Assembly (NCBI RefSeq): GCF_000585415.1 | Contig: NZ_KK073876.1 | Span: 2,353,810-2,417,809 of the forward strand | Direction: 5' to 3' | Source: Sphingomonas jaspsi DSM 18422 | GTDB lineage: Bacteria > Pseudomonadota > Alphaproteobacteria > Sphingomonadales > Sphingomonadaceae | DNA: 64,000 nucleotides | In this document: positions 42,116-50,694 of the stretch, piece after piece | Numbering within the stretch: position 1 is the stretch's first letter | Layout: the number at the start of each line of letters is the position of its first letter | Made by a program: the position numbers and the translations under genes | Notes under the pieces: generated by a model | The model's database searches: none | Told to the model about the DNA's origin: nothing | The model's input: the letters and a program-made list of their open reading frames with translations, nothing else

Positions 42116-42786
42116 CCAGCCCCATCTATGTCGCGATCGACACGCCCGACATGGACAAGGCCCGGGCCATCGCCAAGGCGGTCGCGCGCCATGCCGGGGG
42201 CATCAAACTGGGCCTGGAATTCTTCAATCACAACGGCCGCGCCGGGGTGATGGAACTGGCCGATCTGGGGCTGCCGGTATTCCTCGACCTGAAGCTCCAC
42301 GACATCCCCAACACCGTCGCCAAGGCCATCCAGGCCCTGAGCCCGCTGACCCCTGCCGTGCTGACGATCCATGCGTCGGGCGGGCGCGCCATGATGGAAG
42401 ATGCCAAGGCCGCAGCGCCTTTGGGAACCAAAGTTGTCGGCGTCACCATGCTGACCAGCCTCGACGAAAGCGACCTCGCCGCGACCGGCGTCAAGGGCAG
42501 CCCGCACGACCATGTCGAACGGCTGGCCGCACTGGCCAAGGAAGCGGGCCTCGACGGCATCGTCTGTTCAGGCAATGAAGTGGCGGCGGCGCGCAAGGCG
42601 TGGCGCGACGGCTTCTTCGTTGTCCCCGGCATCCGCCCCGCCGATGCCAGCGTCGGCGACCAGAAGCGCGTGATGACCCCGCGTAGCGCGATGGACGCGG
42701 GCGCATCGATCCTGGTCATCGGACGCCCCATCACCCAGGCCGAGGATCCCGCCGATGCCGTAAGGGCAATCTCGGCGACGCTGTAG
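42112..42786 (+). CDS. pyrF: Orotidine-5'-phosphate decarboxylase
   Basis: 224 residues; converts OMP to UMP, the last step of de novo UMP synthesis. The DxKxxDIPxT motif appears as FLDLKLHDIPNTV, with catalytic Asp/Lys residues, and the phosphate-binding end is VPGIRPADASVGDQKRVMTP and VIGRPITQAEDP. Length is standard. Its ATG overlaps the lapA stop. AccD and folC follow in the same direction after 59 bases. Confidence 0.97.
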   Translation: MTSPIYVAIDTPDMDKARAIAKAVARHAGGIKLGLEFFNHNGRAGVMELADLGLPVFLDLKLHDIPNTVAKAIQALSPLTPAVLTIHASGGRAMMEDAKAAAPLGTKVVGVTMLTSLDESDLAATGVKGSPHDHVERLAALAKEAGLDGIVCSGNEVAAARKAWRDGFFVVPGIRPADASVGDQKRVMTPRSAMDAGASILVIGRPITQAEDPADAVRAISATL

Positions 42787-42845
42787 ACTTCGCGCGGCTG
42801 GACGACTAACCCCCCCGCGCCGAACCTTTGAGGGATTGATATTCG

Positions 42846-43712
42846 ATGAGCTGGCTGAGCCGAGTCCGCAATGGCATCCAGTCGCTGACCAAGCGGCAGA
42901 GCGAGGACAATTTGTGGCACAAGTGCCGCAAGTGCGCGACGATGGTGTTCACCAAGGAATGGGCGGAAAACGACTATGTCTGCCCGCGCTGCGACCATCA
43001 TGACCGGGTCGGACCCAAGGTCCGCTTCGACGCCCTGTTCGACAGCAAGCGCTATGAGGAATTGCCGAGCCCCGAAGTTCGCGAAGACCCGCTGAAGTTC
43101 CGCGACACCAAGCGCTACACCGACCGTATCAAGGCCGCCCGCGCCGCGACCGACGAGCGCGACGCGCTGATCAACGCCTTCGGCAAGATCGATGGCAAGG
43201 CCGCGGTCGTCGGCGTGCAGGACTTTGCTTTCATGGGGGGATCGATGGGCGTGGCGGTCGGCGCCGCCTTCGTCAAGGGCGTCGAAAAGGCGATCCAGCT
43301 GAAATGCCCCTACATCCTGTTCACCGCAGCCGGCGGCGCGCGCATGCAGGAAGGCATTTTGTCGCTGATGCAGATGCCCCGCACCACCGTGGCACTGGCG
43401 CAGCTGCGCGAAGCGGGCCTGCCCTACATCGTCGTGTTGACAGACCCCACCACCGGCGGCGTTACCGCCAGCTACGCCATGCTGGGCGACGTCCAGATTG
43501 CCGAGCCCGGCGCGCTCATCGGCTTTGCCGGCCAGCGCGTGATCGAACAGACGATCCGTGAAAAGCTGCCCGAGGGCTTCCAGCGCGCCGAATATCTCCT
43601 CGAGCATGGCATGATCGACATGGTCGTCCACCGCCACAAACTGAAGGAAGAGCTGGCGCGGCTGATCGATTACCTCACGCCCGACACCGGCAAGGGGAAG
43701 AAGGCGGCCTGA
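42846..43712 (+). CDS. accD: Acetyl-CoA carboxylase carboxyltransferase subunit beta
   Basis: 288 residues. An N-terminal zinc finger CRKC ... CPRC (Cys-x2-Cys, about 17 residues, Cys-x2-Cys) is followed by the carboxyltransferase domain with [33 protein letters not shown] and [17 protein letters not shown]. It joins AccA to transfer carboxyl from biotin to acetyl-CoA, making malonyl-CoA for fatty acid synthesis. Its stop overlaps the folC start by one base (TGATG), the usual accD-folC arrangement. Confidence 0.97.
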   Translation: MSWLSRVRNGIQSLTKRQSEDNLWHKCRKCATMVFTKEWAENDYVCPRCDHHDRVGPKVRFDALFDSKRYEELPSPEVREDPLKFRDTKRYTDRIKAARAATDERDALINAFGKIDGKAAVVGVQDFAFMGGSMGVAVGAAFVKGVEKAIQLKCPYILFTAAGGARMQEGILSLMQMPRTTVALAQLREAGLPYIVVLTDPTTGGVTASYAMLGDVQIAEPGALIGFAGQRVIEQTIREKLPEGFQRAEYLLEHGMIDMVVHRHKLKEELARLIDYLTPDTGKGKKAA

Positions 43713-45043
43713 TGGCCGACTTCGCGAGGTCCGCCGACCCGCGTGTGCAAGCGGAGCTCGACCGGCTGCACAAGATCGGCCCGGGCGCGGACGTCCTCGG
43801 CCTCGATCGGATATCGCGTCTGCTGGAGCGGCTCGGGCGGCAGCAGGACCGGTTGCCGCCGGTTTTCCATGTGGCCGGAACCAACGGCAAGGGATCGACC
43901 TGCGCCTTCCTGCGCGCGATGCTGGAGGCGGCGGGCTACCGCGTCCATGTCTTCACCAGTCCGCACCTCGTCCGCTTCAACGAGCGCATCCGCATCGCGG
44001 GAAAGCTGGTTGAGGATAGCGAACTGGCCGACCTGCTGGCCGAAGTGCGCGAGGCGGGCGCGGATATCGGCCCCAGCTTTTTCGAAGCGACCACCGCGGC
44101 CGCCTTCCTCGCCTTTGCGCGCCATCCGGCCGATGCCTGCATTATCGAAGTCGGCCTCGGCGGCAGGCTCGACGCGACCAATGTCATCGAACGGCCGCTT
44201 GTGACCGGCATCGCCAGCCTCGGCATCGATCACCGCCAGTTCCTCGGCGACACCTTGGGCGAGATTGCAAGGGAGAAAGCGGGCATCGCCAAGCCCGGCG
44301 TGCCGATGGTGACTCTGGCGTATGAGCCAGAAGCCGAAGCCGCGATCGATGCGCGGCTCGCCGCTGTCAATGTCGAGCGAGTCAGGCTCGGCGAACAGTG
44401 GCAGGCCGCGCCCTCCCACACCGGCTTTCATTTCCGCGACCAGCATGGCGCGCTCGACCTGCCTCACCCCGGCCTTCCCGGCGATCACCAGATGCTGAAT
44501 GCCGGGCTGGCGCTGGCGATGCTGCGGCGCCAGGCCGCTCTTCCGGTCAGTGACGCAGCGGCCCGCCAGGGCATCGCCGCGGCCCGCTGGCCCGCGCGGC
44601 TTCAGCGTCTGACAAGCGGTAAACTGGTCGACCGTCTGCCGCGCGGGATCGAAGTCATTCTCGACGGTGCCCACAACCGCAATGCTGCCGAGGCGGTCGC
44701 CAAGGCGTTGCGCGGTGGCGGACCAATCAACATCGTCACCGGCATTCTGCGCAACCGCGGAACCGATGAGGTGCTCGCGCCCTTCGCCGGGATGGCCAAA
44801 CGCCTGCTGGCCGTCCCGCTTTCTGGCCACGACCATCACGACCCGCGCGACATCATCTGGCAAGCCGGCGAGATGTTGGGCGTCAAGGGCGGCTCGCCCG
44901 CCGACAACGTCGGACAAGCGTTCGACTGGCTCGCCGGGTTGATGGCCAAAGACGGCGTCGAGCCCGGCGAACGGGTGCTCATCGTCGGGTCACTCTATCT
45001 GGCTGGTGCCGTCCTCGAAGCGAACGGCACCCTGCCCGATTAG
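43712..45043 (+). CDS. folC: Bifunctional folylpolyglutamate synthase/dihydrofolate synthase
   Basis: 443 residues. It adds glutamate to dihydropteroate and to folates. P-loop GTNGKGSTCAFL near 56, ligase motifs TSPHLVRFNERI, EVGLGGRLDATN, GIDHRQFLGDTLGEIAREKAGI and C-terminal LDGAHNRNAAEAVA are all intact. It is translationally coupled to accD and overlaps the stop of the convergent AmpG-like gene by four bases. Confidence 0.96.
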   Translation: MADFARSADPRVQAELDRLHKIGPGADVLGLDRISRLLERLGRQQDRLPPVFHVAGTNGKGSTCAFLRAMLEAAGYRVHVFTSPHLVRFNERIRIAGKLVEDSELADLLAEVREAGADIGPSFFEATTAAAFLAFARHPADACIIEVGLGGRLDATNVIERPLVTGIASLGIDHRQFLGDTLGEIAREKAGIAKPGVPMVTLAYEPEAEAAIDARLAAVNVERVRLGEQWQAAPSHTGFHFRDQHGALDLPHPGLPGDHQMLNAGLALAMLRRQAALPVSDAAARQGIAAARWPARLQRLTSGKLVDRLPRGIEVILDGAHNRNAAEAVAKALRGGGPINIVTGILRNRGTDEVLAPFAGMAKRLLAVPLSGHDHHDPRDIIWQAGEMLGVKGGSPADNVGQAFDWLAGLMAKDGVEPGERVLIVGSLYLAGAVLEANGTLPD

Positions 45044-46380
45044 GCCTCTTCCTTCCTTGCGTCGCCTTCGCCTTCGATGCCCGCCGTGCCAATCGAACTG
45101 TCGACCAAACCCATCCGCATCATGATCCAGAACAGGATGATGCCCGGCACCGCAGCCGCTGTCGTCAGCAGGTAGAAGTTGAAATAGCCGAAGGTGTCGA
45201 TCATCGAACCGGCGGTGGTGCCCGTGAGGAACCGCCCAACGATGCTCGCCGCCGCCGAGATCAGCGCATATTGCGCAGCCGTGAAGCGCAGGTCGCACAA
45301 TGCCGAGAAATAGGCGACGACGCAGACTCCGCCGATCCCGCTGGCGATGTTCTCGAACCCGATCGCACCGGCCATGCCCAGATTGGAATGGCCACCCAGC
45401 GACAACAGCGCGAAGCTGAAGTTGCTGACAGCCATCAGGATCAGGCTGACCAGCACCGACCGCTTCATGCCCATTCGGGTGTACATCATGCCGCCGATGA
45501 AGATGCCGACAAGATAGGCCCAGAAGCCCACTCCGACGTCCCACAGCGCGATTTCGTCATTTGTGAATTTCAGGTCGTCGAACAGCAAGCGGAAGGTGAG
45601 GTTCGCCAGCGTGTCGCCGATCTTGTGGAGCAGGATGAACAGCAGGACGAGGAACGCACCCTTGCGTTTGAAAAATTCCACAAACGGCTTCCACACTGCT
45701 TCGACGGTCCGGGCCAAGCCGGGCTTGCCCTTGGCCTCGCGGTGCCGGACGGGTTCGCCGAACAATAGTGCCGCGAGCATCGCCGGAAGGGCCAGCGCGG
45801 CGCAGGCCAGGTAGGCCGCCTGCCAGTCGTAGCGCGCCGCGACGACCAGGGCCAAAGCGCCCGCCCCGGCCGACCCGATGCGCCAGCCATATTGGCTCAT
45901 GCCCGACCCGACGCCCAACTGACGCGGCTCCAATGCCTCGATGCGGAAGGCGTCGATGACGATATCGAAGCTGGCGCCGGCCACCCCGACGAGGATCGCG
46001 GCGAACACTACGGCTTCGATGCCGTCCTTCGCCGGATCCACCAGCGCCAGATGGGCGACCGCAGCCATGACCGCGACACCTGTTACCAGCATCCAGCTGA
46101 CCCGCTGTCCTAGCCGACCGAGCACGGGCAGGCGCACGCCGTCGATGATCCATGCCCAGAGGAATTTGAAGTTGTAGGCAAGGAACACCAGCGTGAACGC
46201 GGTGATGGTCGATTTGTCGATCCCGTCCTGCTTCAGGCGGGTGGTTAGCGTCGCGCCGATCATGGCGTAAGGAAATCCGGACGAAATTCCGAGGAAGAGC
46301 GCTGCGAGCGGCGCCTTTTCAAGATAGGGCCTGACCCCGTCCACCCAGCTCGTCTTGCGGCCGGCTGCCAACTCGCTCAC
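45040..46380 (-). CDS. AmpG-like MFS permease (probable muropeptide importer)
   Basis: 446 residues, 12 to 14 membrane helices. N-terminal LAALFLGISSGFPYAMIGATLTTRLKQDGI, then AYNFKFLWAWIIDGVRLP and SFDIVIDAFRIEALEPRQLGVGSGM, are AmpG signatures. AmpG imports GlcNAc-anhydroMurNAc peptides for murein recycling. The GTG start at 46380 has GGGGAG upstream; open frame to 46428 is unlikely coding. It fits the LD-carboxypeptidase and Mpl-like ligase at 13.6-15.8 kb. It could also be a related acetyl-CoA/permease PAT-family protein. Confidence 0.85.
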   Translation of the reverse strand: MSELAAGRKTSWVDGVRPYLEKAPLAALFLGISSGFPYAMIGATLTTRLKQDGIDKSTITAFTLVFLAYNFKFLWAWIIDGVRLPVLGRLGQRVSWMLVTGVAVMAAVAHLALVDPAKDGIEAVVFAAILVGVAGASFDIVIDAFRIEALEPRQLGVGSGMSQYGWRIGSAGAGALALVVAARYDWQAAYLACAALALPAMLAALLFGEPVRHREAKGKPGLARTVEAVWKPFVEFFKRKGAFLVLLFILLHKIGDTLANLTFRLLFDDLKFTNDEIALWDVGVGFWAYLVGIFIGGMMYTRMGMKRSVLVSLILMAVSNFSFALLSLGGHSNLGMAGAIGFENIASGIGGVCVVAYFSALCDLRFTAAQYALISAAASIVGRFLTGTTAGSMIDTFGYFNFYLLTTAAAVPGIILFWIMMRMGLVDSSIGTAGIEGEGDARKEEA

Positions 46381-46520
46381 ACCATTTCTCCCCACGGATA
46401 TTTTGCCGTCGAGCCTAGCAGCGCCCACAGTTTGCGGAAGGGGGGAAACGCATCGCTCCAGCGACGAAATGAATCTTTTCGTCCTTGTTTTGAAACTTAA
46501 TCTGGCGCAAGTTTCACTCT

Positions 46521-47678
46521 ATGGACATTGCCCGGCTCCCCCGCCGGCCGACGCCCGGACAGCGCGCGCTTGCGGAGAGGCTCGCGATCGGTCCGGCGGC
46601 CACAGGCGCTACGGTCGAAACGCTTTCCGCCCGGGTCTATCTCGACGAGGACCGCTATGCCGCCGAACAGCGTGCGCTGTTCGATCGGTTGCCGCTGCCG
46701 ATCGCCCCGAGCGCCCTGCTGCCCAACATCAACGAAGCGGTGGCGCATGACGGATACGGCCTGCCGCTGATCGTCAGCCGCGATTCTGGGGGCAAGGCGC
46801 ATGTTCTGGCCAATGTCTGCCGCCATCGCGGCACGCGCCTGTTGTCGACCGCCGACGTCGTGCCGGCCAGCCGCATCGTCTGCCCCTATCACGCCTGGGC
46901 CTACAAGCCTGACGGGGCGCTCGCCGCCATGCCCCGCGCCGACTGCTTCCCCGGCTTCGACAAGGCCGCGCACGGCCTGGTCGAATTTCCCTGCGTGGAG
47001 GCGGGCGGGATGATCTGGTTCGCCAAGGATAAGGCCGCGGATTTCACCGACGCGCTGGCCCTCGCGCCCGACTTCGACGCCTTCGGGATGGACGAGCTCT
47101 ACCTGTTCGAACGACGCACCCATGACGTTCCGGCCAACTGGAAACTTATCATGGACGCGTTCAACGAAAGCTATCACGTCCAGCGGCTGCACGCGTCGAG
47201 CATCGCCCAGTTCTTCGCCGACGGAATCACCGCGATCGACCGGGTCGGGCGGCACAACCGGATCGTCGTCGGACGCTCGGACTATCTCCATGACATCGAT
47301 CGCGACGACTGGGCGGCGCTGCGACGCGCGGTCACCTACACCTACCAGCTGCTGCCATCGACGGTGATGATCGTCAGCCCCGACTATATCAATCTGCTGG
47401 TGATGATGCCGCAGGCGGTCGGCCGGACACTGGTCGAGGATTATATGCTGATTCCGGAAAAGCCGATGACCAACGAAGCCGAGGCGCACTGGCGGCGGAG
47501 CTGGGAATTGCTCGACGGTCAGACCTTCGGCGAAGAAGATTTCGGCGCGGCGGCGCAATGCCACCTTGGACTCGCATCGGGCCTAGTCCCGGAAACGGTA
47601 CTGGGGACGCTGGAGGAAGGCATCGCCGATTTCCACCGGCGGATGGACGAGGAAATTCAGGCGGTCGTCGGGACGTAA
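46521..47678 (+). CDS. Rieske non-heme iron oxygenase, alpha subunit
   Basis: 385 residues. The Rieske [2Fe-2S] ligands are Cys100, His102, Cys121 and His124 in CRHRG and CPYHAW. The catalytic domain has NWKLIMDAFNESYHVQRLH with the two histidines of the mononuclear iron site. The domain order and length resemble carnitine/glycine-betaine monooxygenases and aromatic ring dioxygenase alpha subunits; the substrate is unknown and no reductase or ferredoxin gene is adjacent. The ATG at 46521 is preceded by GGCGCAAG only. Its last 22 bases overlap the convergent response-regulator gene. Confidence 0.88.
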   Translation: MDIARLPRRPTPGQRALAERLAIGPAATGATVETLSARVYLDEDRYAAEQRALFDRLPLPIAPSALLPNINEAVAHDGYGLPLIVSRDSGGKAHVLANVCRHRGTRLLSTADVVPASRIVCPYHAWAYKPDGALAAMPRADCFPGFDKAAHGLVEFPCVEAGGMIWFAKDKAADFTDALALAPDFDAFGMDELYLFERRTHDVPANWKLIMDAFNESYHVQRLHASSIAQFFADGITAIDRVGRHNRIVVGRSDYLHDIDRDDWAALRRAVTYTYQLLPSTVMIVSPDYINLLVMMPQAVGRTLVEDYMLIPEKPMTNEAEAHWRRSWELLDGQTFGEEDFGAAAQCHLGLASGLVPETVLGTLEEGIADFHRRMDEEIQAVVGT

Positions 47679-48091
47679 AGCGTCAGGCCCTTGGGCGGCT
47701 TTGGCAGCTCGCCTCCCAGATGCCGGTCGATCGCGTCGAGCGCGGTCCGCAATTGCTTGTGCGAATAGGGTTTCAGCAGCACACCTAGCGCCAGCGCCTC
47801 GGCGCCTTCCGGTTCGCGCCCCGTCACGAACAGTAGGGGAATGCCCCGTTCCTTGGCGATCCGGGCCAGGTCGATCCCGGTTCGCTGGCCCGTCAATCGA
47901 ACGTCAGACAGGATAAGGTCGACGCCGTCCTCATGATCGAGTAGGGGCACCGCCTCCGCCACGCGGTCGACGGTGCCGACCACTTCATAGCCCGCGGCGG
48001 AGAGCATCTGTTCGTTGTCGAACGCGGTCAGTGGCTCATCCTCGACGATGAGGATGCGCTTGACGTTGCGTGTGCGCTTGCCGAACAACAT
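47657..48091 (-). CDS. Single-domain response regulator
   Basis: 144 residues, a receiver domain after a basic N-terminus: VEDEPLTAFDNEQ acidic pocket, Asp63 in LILSDVRLTGQ, Thr in LLFVTGREPE, Lys in VLLKPYSHKQL. No output domain follows. The FVTG segment partly resembles the FATGUY group of stand-alone receivers, but the match is incomplete. It ends inside the Rieske gene. No kinase gene is adjacent, so its partner is unknown. Confidence 0.88.
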   Translation of the reverse strand: MLFGKRTRNVKRILIVEDEPLTAFDNEQMLSAAGYEVVGTVDRVAEAVPLLDHEDGVDLILSDVRLTGQRTGIDLARIAKERGIPLLFVTGREPEGAEALALGVLLKPYSHKQLRTALDAIDRHLGGELPKPPKGLTLYVPTTA

Positions 48092-48121
48092 GAATGACGC
48101 CTCGAAGGGATTTCGACGATT

Positions 48122-48958
48122 ATGACTGCGCAACGAACCAAGCGGCCCCCGGTGCCACGCGTCAAGCGCGAGTTCGATAAAAAGGTCAAAAAGGGCCCTC
48201 AAACGCCCCGCGGCCCCAAGCCGGGACCGGCGCGCGAGGACGGTCCGCAACGCATCGCCAAGCTGCTGGCCCGCGCCGGCGTGGCATCGCGCCGCGATGT
48301 CGAACGGATGATCGCCGACGGTCGCATCGCGCTCGACGGCAAGGTGCTGGAAACGCCCGCGACCCTGCTCGAAAACCTCAACGGGGTGACGGTGGACGGC
48401 CAGCCGGTCAAGCCGCCGACGGCCGCGCGCCTCTATTGCTTCTACAAGCCGGCCGGCTGCCTGACCGCCGCGCGCGATCCCAAGGGCCGCCCGACGATTT
48501 ACGACAAGCTTCCCGCCGGGCTGCCCCGGCTGATGCCCGTCGGTCGTCTCGACTTCATGACCGAAGGCCTGCTGCTTCTGACCAACGACGGGGAGCTGAA
48601 GCGTCAGCTCGAACTGCCGAGCACCGGCGTCGTCCGTACCTACCGCGCCCGCGCGTTTGGCGACATCACCCAGGCGCAACTGGAAGAGCTGGCCGAGGGC
48701 GTCGAGATCGACGGCATCCGCTACGGATCGATCGACGCCAATCTGGAGCGGCGCACGGGACGCAACTGCTGGATCATGCTGTCGCTGACCGAAGGTAAGA
48801 ACCGGGAAGTGCGCAACGTACTCGCCCACCTCGGCCTACAGGTGTCGCGCCTGATCCGCGTCAGCTACGGCCCGTTCAGCGTCGAAGGGCTGGAGCCGGG
48901 CGCGATCGGCGAAATCCAGCGCGAGCAATTGTTCCAGTTCCGCCGGACGCTGAAGTAA
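48122..48958 (+). CDS. rluB: rRNA pseudouridine synthase, RluB/RsuA family
   Basis: 278 residues. A basic N-terminal extension, an S4 RNA-binding domain (QRIAKLLARAGVASRRDVERMIADGRIALDG) and the catalytic domain with PVGRLDFMTEGLLLLTNDG, where the Asp is catalytic, then LTEGKNREVRNVLAHLGL. RluB modifies U2605 of 23S rRNA; RsuA/RluE/RluF are close relatives, so the target is not certain. Its stop overlaps the rsmD start (TAATG). Confidence 0.88.
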   Translation: MTAQRTKRPPVPRVKREFDKKVKKGPQTPRGPKPGPAREDGPQRIAKLLARAGVASRRDVERMIADGRIALDGKVLETPATLLENLNGVTVDGQPVKPPTAARLYCFYKPAGCLTAARDPKGRPTIYDKLPAGLPRLMPVGRLDFMTEGLLLLTNDGELKRQLELPSTGVVRTYRARAFGDITQAQLEELAEGVEIDGIRYGSIDANLERRTGRNCWIMLSLTEGKNREVRNVLAHLGLQVSRLIRVSYGPFSVEGLEPGAIGEIQREQLFQFRRTLK

Positions 48959-49497
48959 TGCGGATCATCGCCGGCGAATGGCGCGGGCGAAAACTGGTCG
49001 CGCCGCAGGGCCAGACCACCCGCCCGACCGCCGACCGCACGCGCGAGACGATGTTCTCGATGCTCAACAGTCGATTGGGCGGATTTGAGGGATTGCGCGT
49101 AGCCGACCTATACGCGGGCAGTGGCGCGCTGGGGCTGGAAGCCTTGTCGCGCGGTGCCGCAGAGGCAGTGTTCGTGGAAAATGAGCGTAGCGCCATCAAA
49201 GCCATCGAAGCCAACATCGCCAGCCTCGGCGCAAAGGGCACTTCGGTACGGGCGACGTCCGCGTCGGCCCTGCCCGTCGCGCAAAGCTTCGACCTGATCT
49301 TCGCCGATCCGCCTTATGCGACGGGATCGGGCACCGCGGCGGCGGCGGCAGTGGCCAAGGCCGGATGGCTCGGCCGCGGCGGGTGGATGGCGGTGGAAAC
49401 GCACAAGGGCGAGGCCGTGGCCCCGCCCGATGGCTGGCAAATCGATGCGGAACGCGACGTTGGCCGCGCCCGCATCACCCTGCTCTACTTCGCCTGA
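48958..49497 (+). CDS. rsmD: 16S rRNA (guanine(966)-N2)-methyltransferase
   Basis: 179 residues. MRIIAGEWRGRKLVAPQ and RPTADRTRETMFSML are the classic start; the SAM site is VADLYAGSGALGLEALSRGA and the catalytic motif IFADPPYA. It methylates G966 of 16S rRNA. It is coupled to the pseudouridine synthase gene upstream. Its final 13 bases overlap the convergent Lys-rich protein gene. Confidence 0.95.
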   Translation: MRIIAGEWRGRKLVAPQGQTTRPTADRTRETMFSMLNSRLGGFEGLRVADLYAGSGALGLEALSRGAAEAVFVENERSAIKAIEANIASLGAKGTSVRATSASALPVAQSFDLIFADPPYATGSGTAAAAAVAKAGWLGRGGWMAVETHKGEAVAPPDGWQIDAERDVGRARITLLYFA

Positions 49498-49856
49498 TCT
49501 TTCTTCAGCGACGCGCCGAATTCGTTGATCAGCCGCTGGCCGATCGCGGCCGCGGCTGCCTTGCCGGCGGCCTTGACTGCATCCCGGTTCGACGACTTGG
49601 CCGCCTGCTTGCCGCTTTTCGAAGCGACACCGGCTTCCGCGATCGCGGCCACTGCAGCCATCGCGCCCACCGCGAGGAGGTCGCCCACCAGCGGATTCTC
49701 GGCGAGTTGGCTCAGCTTTTCGAAGCCGTCGTGCTTGTGCTTCTTGCCGTCCTTCTTGCCCTTCTTGCTGTCGCCCTTGGCCTTCACCTTGATGGTGATG
49801 CCGGCGTCCGCCTTGGCCGACTTCTTCTTTTTGTCGCCGTCTGCCTTTTTCGCCAT
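49485..49856 (-). CDS. Lys-rich hypothetical protein, probable stress-induced
   Basis: 123 residues. The first 45 residues are very basic (KKADGDKKKKSAKADAG ... KKGKKDGKKHKHDG), histone-H1-like in composition; the rest has amphipathic/hydrophobic stretches (AVGAMAAVAAIAEAG, AGKAAAAAIGQRLINEFG). It may bind nucleic acid, but no family is recognised. ATG at 49856 follows AGGAG. An EcfG-type promoter about 30 bases upstream of the coding start suggests control by the general stress response. Confidence 0.65.
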   Translation of the reverse strand: MAKKADGDKKKKSAKADAGITIKVKAKGDSKKGKKDGKKHKHDGFEKLSQLAENPLVGDLLAVGAMAAVAAIAEAGVASKSGKQAAKSSNRDAVKAAGKAAAAAIGQRLINEFGASLKKDQAK

Positions 49857-49895
49857 GGGAAGCTCCTGCCTGTCTCGAAAGTGATATAATCGCAT

Positions 49896-49920
49896 AACAC
49901 AGCGGCAACAAGGCCGTTCC
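49896..49920 (-). promoter_or_regulatory. EcfG-type promoter of Lys-rich protein gene
   Basis: Minus strand GGAAC (49916-49920), 17 bases, GTT (49896-49898); predicted leader about 30 bases. Confidence 0.5.
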
Positions 49921-49957
49921 CTTGCGTCGTCGCGTTTCAGCGATTAGCCGCGCGGCC

Positions 49958-50656
49958 ATGACCGCACATAAGGAAGGCGACCCCACCACCCTCAACCGGC
50001 TGTACGGCCGGTCGAGCAGCCACAAGCTCAGGCAGGGTCAGCAGGAACTGATCGACAAGTTGCTCCCGGCCATTTCGGTGCCGGAGGAAGGCGAAATCAC
50101 GTCCGCCGTCCTGTTCGGCGACGACCGCCCGCTCCATTTCGAAATTGGCTTCGGCGGGGGCGAGCACCTGGCGCACCGCGCCGACCTTCTGCCCGACCAT
50201 GGCTTCATCGGCTGCGAGCCATTCCTCAACGGCGTCGCACAGGCGCTGACCCACATCCGCGACGAGCGGCTGGCCAATGTCCGCATCTGGATGGGCGATG
50301 CACTCGACGTGCTGCGGCAGGTGCCCGACGGGGCGCTCACCATGCTCTACCTGCTGCATCCCGACCCCTGGCCCAAGGCGCGGCATGCCAAGCGACGGAT
50401 GATGAATGACGGGCCGGTCGACCTGTTTGCGGCCAAGCTGAAACCCGGCGGCGAGTTTCGCGTCGCGACCGACGATCCGACCTACCTCGACTGGCTGCTG
50501 ATGATCATGGCCCGTCACACCGACCAGTTCGAATGGGTCAACAACAAGCCGGGCCAATGGCTCGACTATCCATCAGGCTGGATCGAGACCCGCTACGCCG
50601 CCAAGGCGCGGCGACAGGGCAGGACACCGCATCAATTTCGCTATCGCCGAGTCTGA
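49958..50656 (+). CDS. trmB: tRNA (guanine(46)-N7)-methyltransferase
   Basis: 232 residues. FEIGFGGGEHLAHRA is the SAM motif, GCEPFLNGVAQAL follows, and LYLLHPDPWPKARHAKRRM contains the DPWPKxRHxKRR signature of TrmB. It makes m7G46 in tRNA. ATG at 49958 is chosen over a TTG at 49922 because the added residues are not conserved in type. Confidence 0.95.
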   Translation: MTAHKEGDPTTLNRLYGRSSSHKLRQGQQELIDKLLPAISVPEEGEITSAVLFGDDRPLHFEIGFGGGEHLAHRADLLPDHGFIGCEPFLNGVAQALTHIRDERLANVRIWMGDALDVLRQVPDGALTMLYLLHPDPWPKARHAKRRMMNDGPVDLFAAKLKPGGEFRVATDDPTYLDWLLMIMARHTDQFEWVNNKPGQWLDYPSGWIETRYAAKARRQGRTPHQFRYRRV

Positions 50657-50694
50657 CCCTTGCCTTTCAGGCCGCCATGCCTAGCTAGGCGTCC

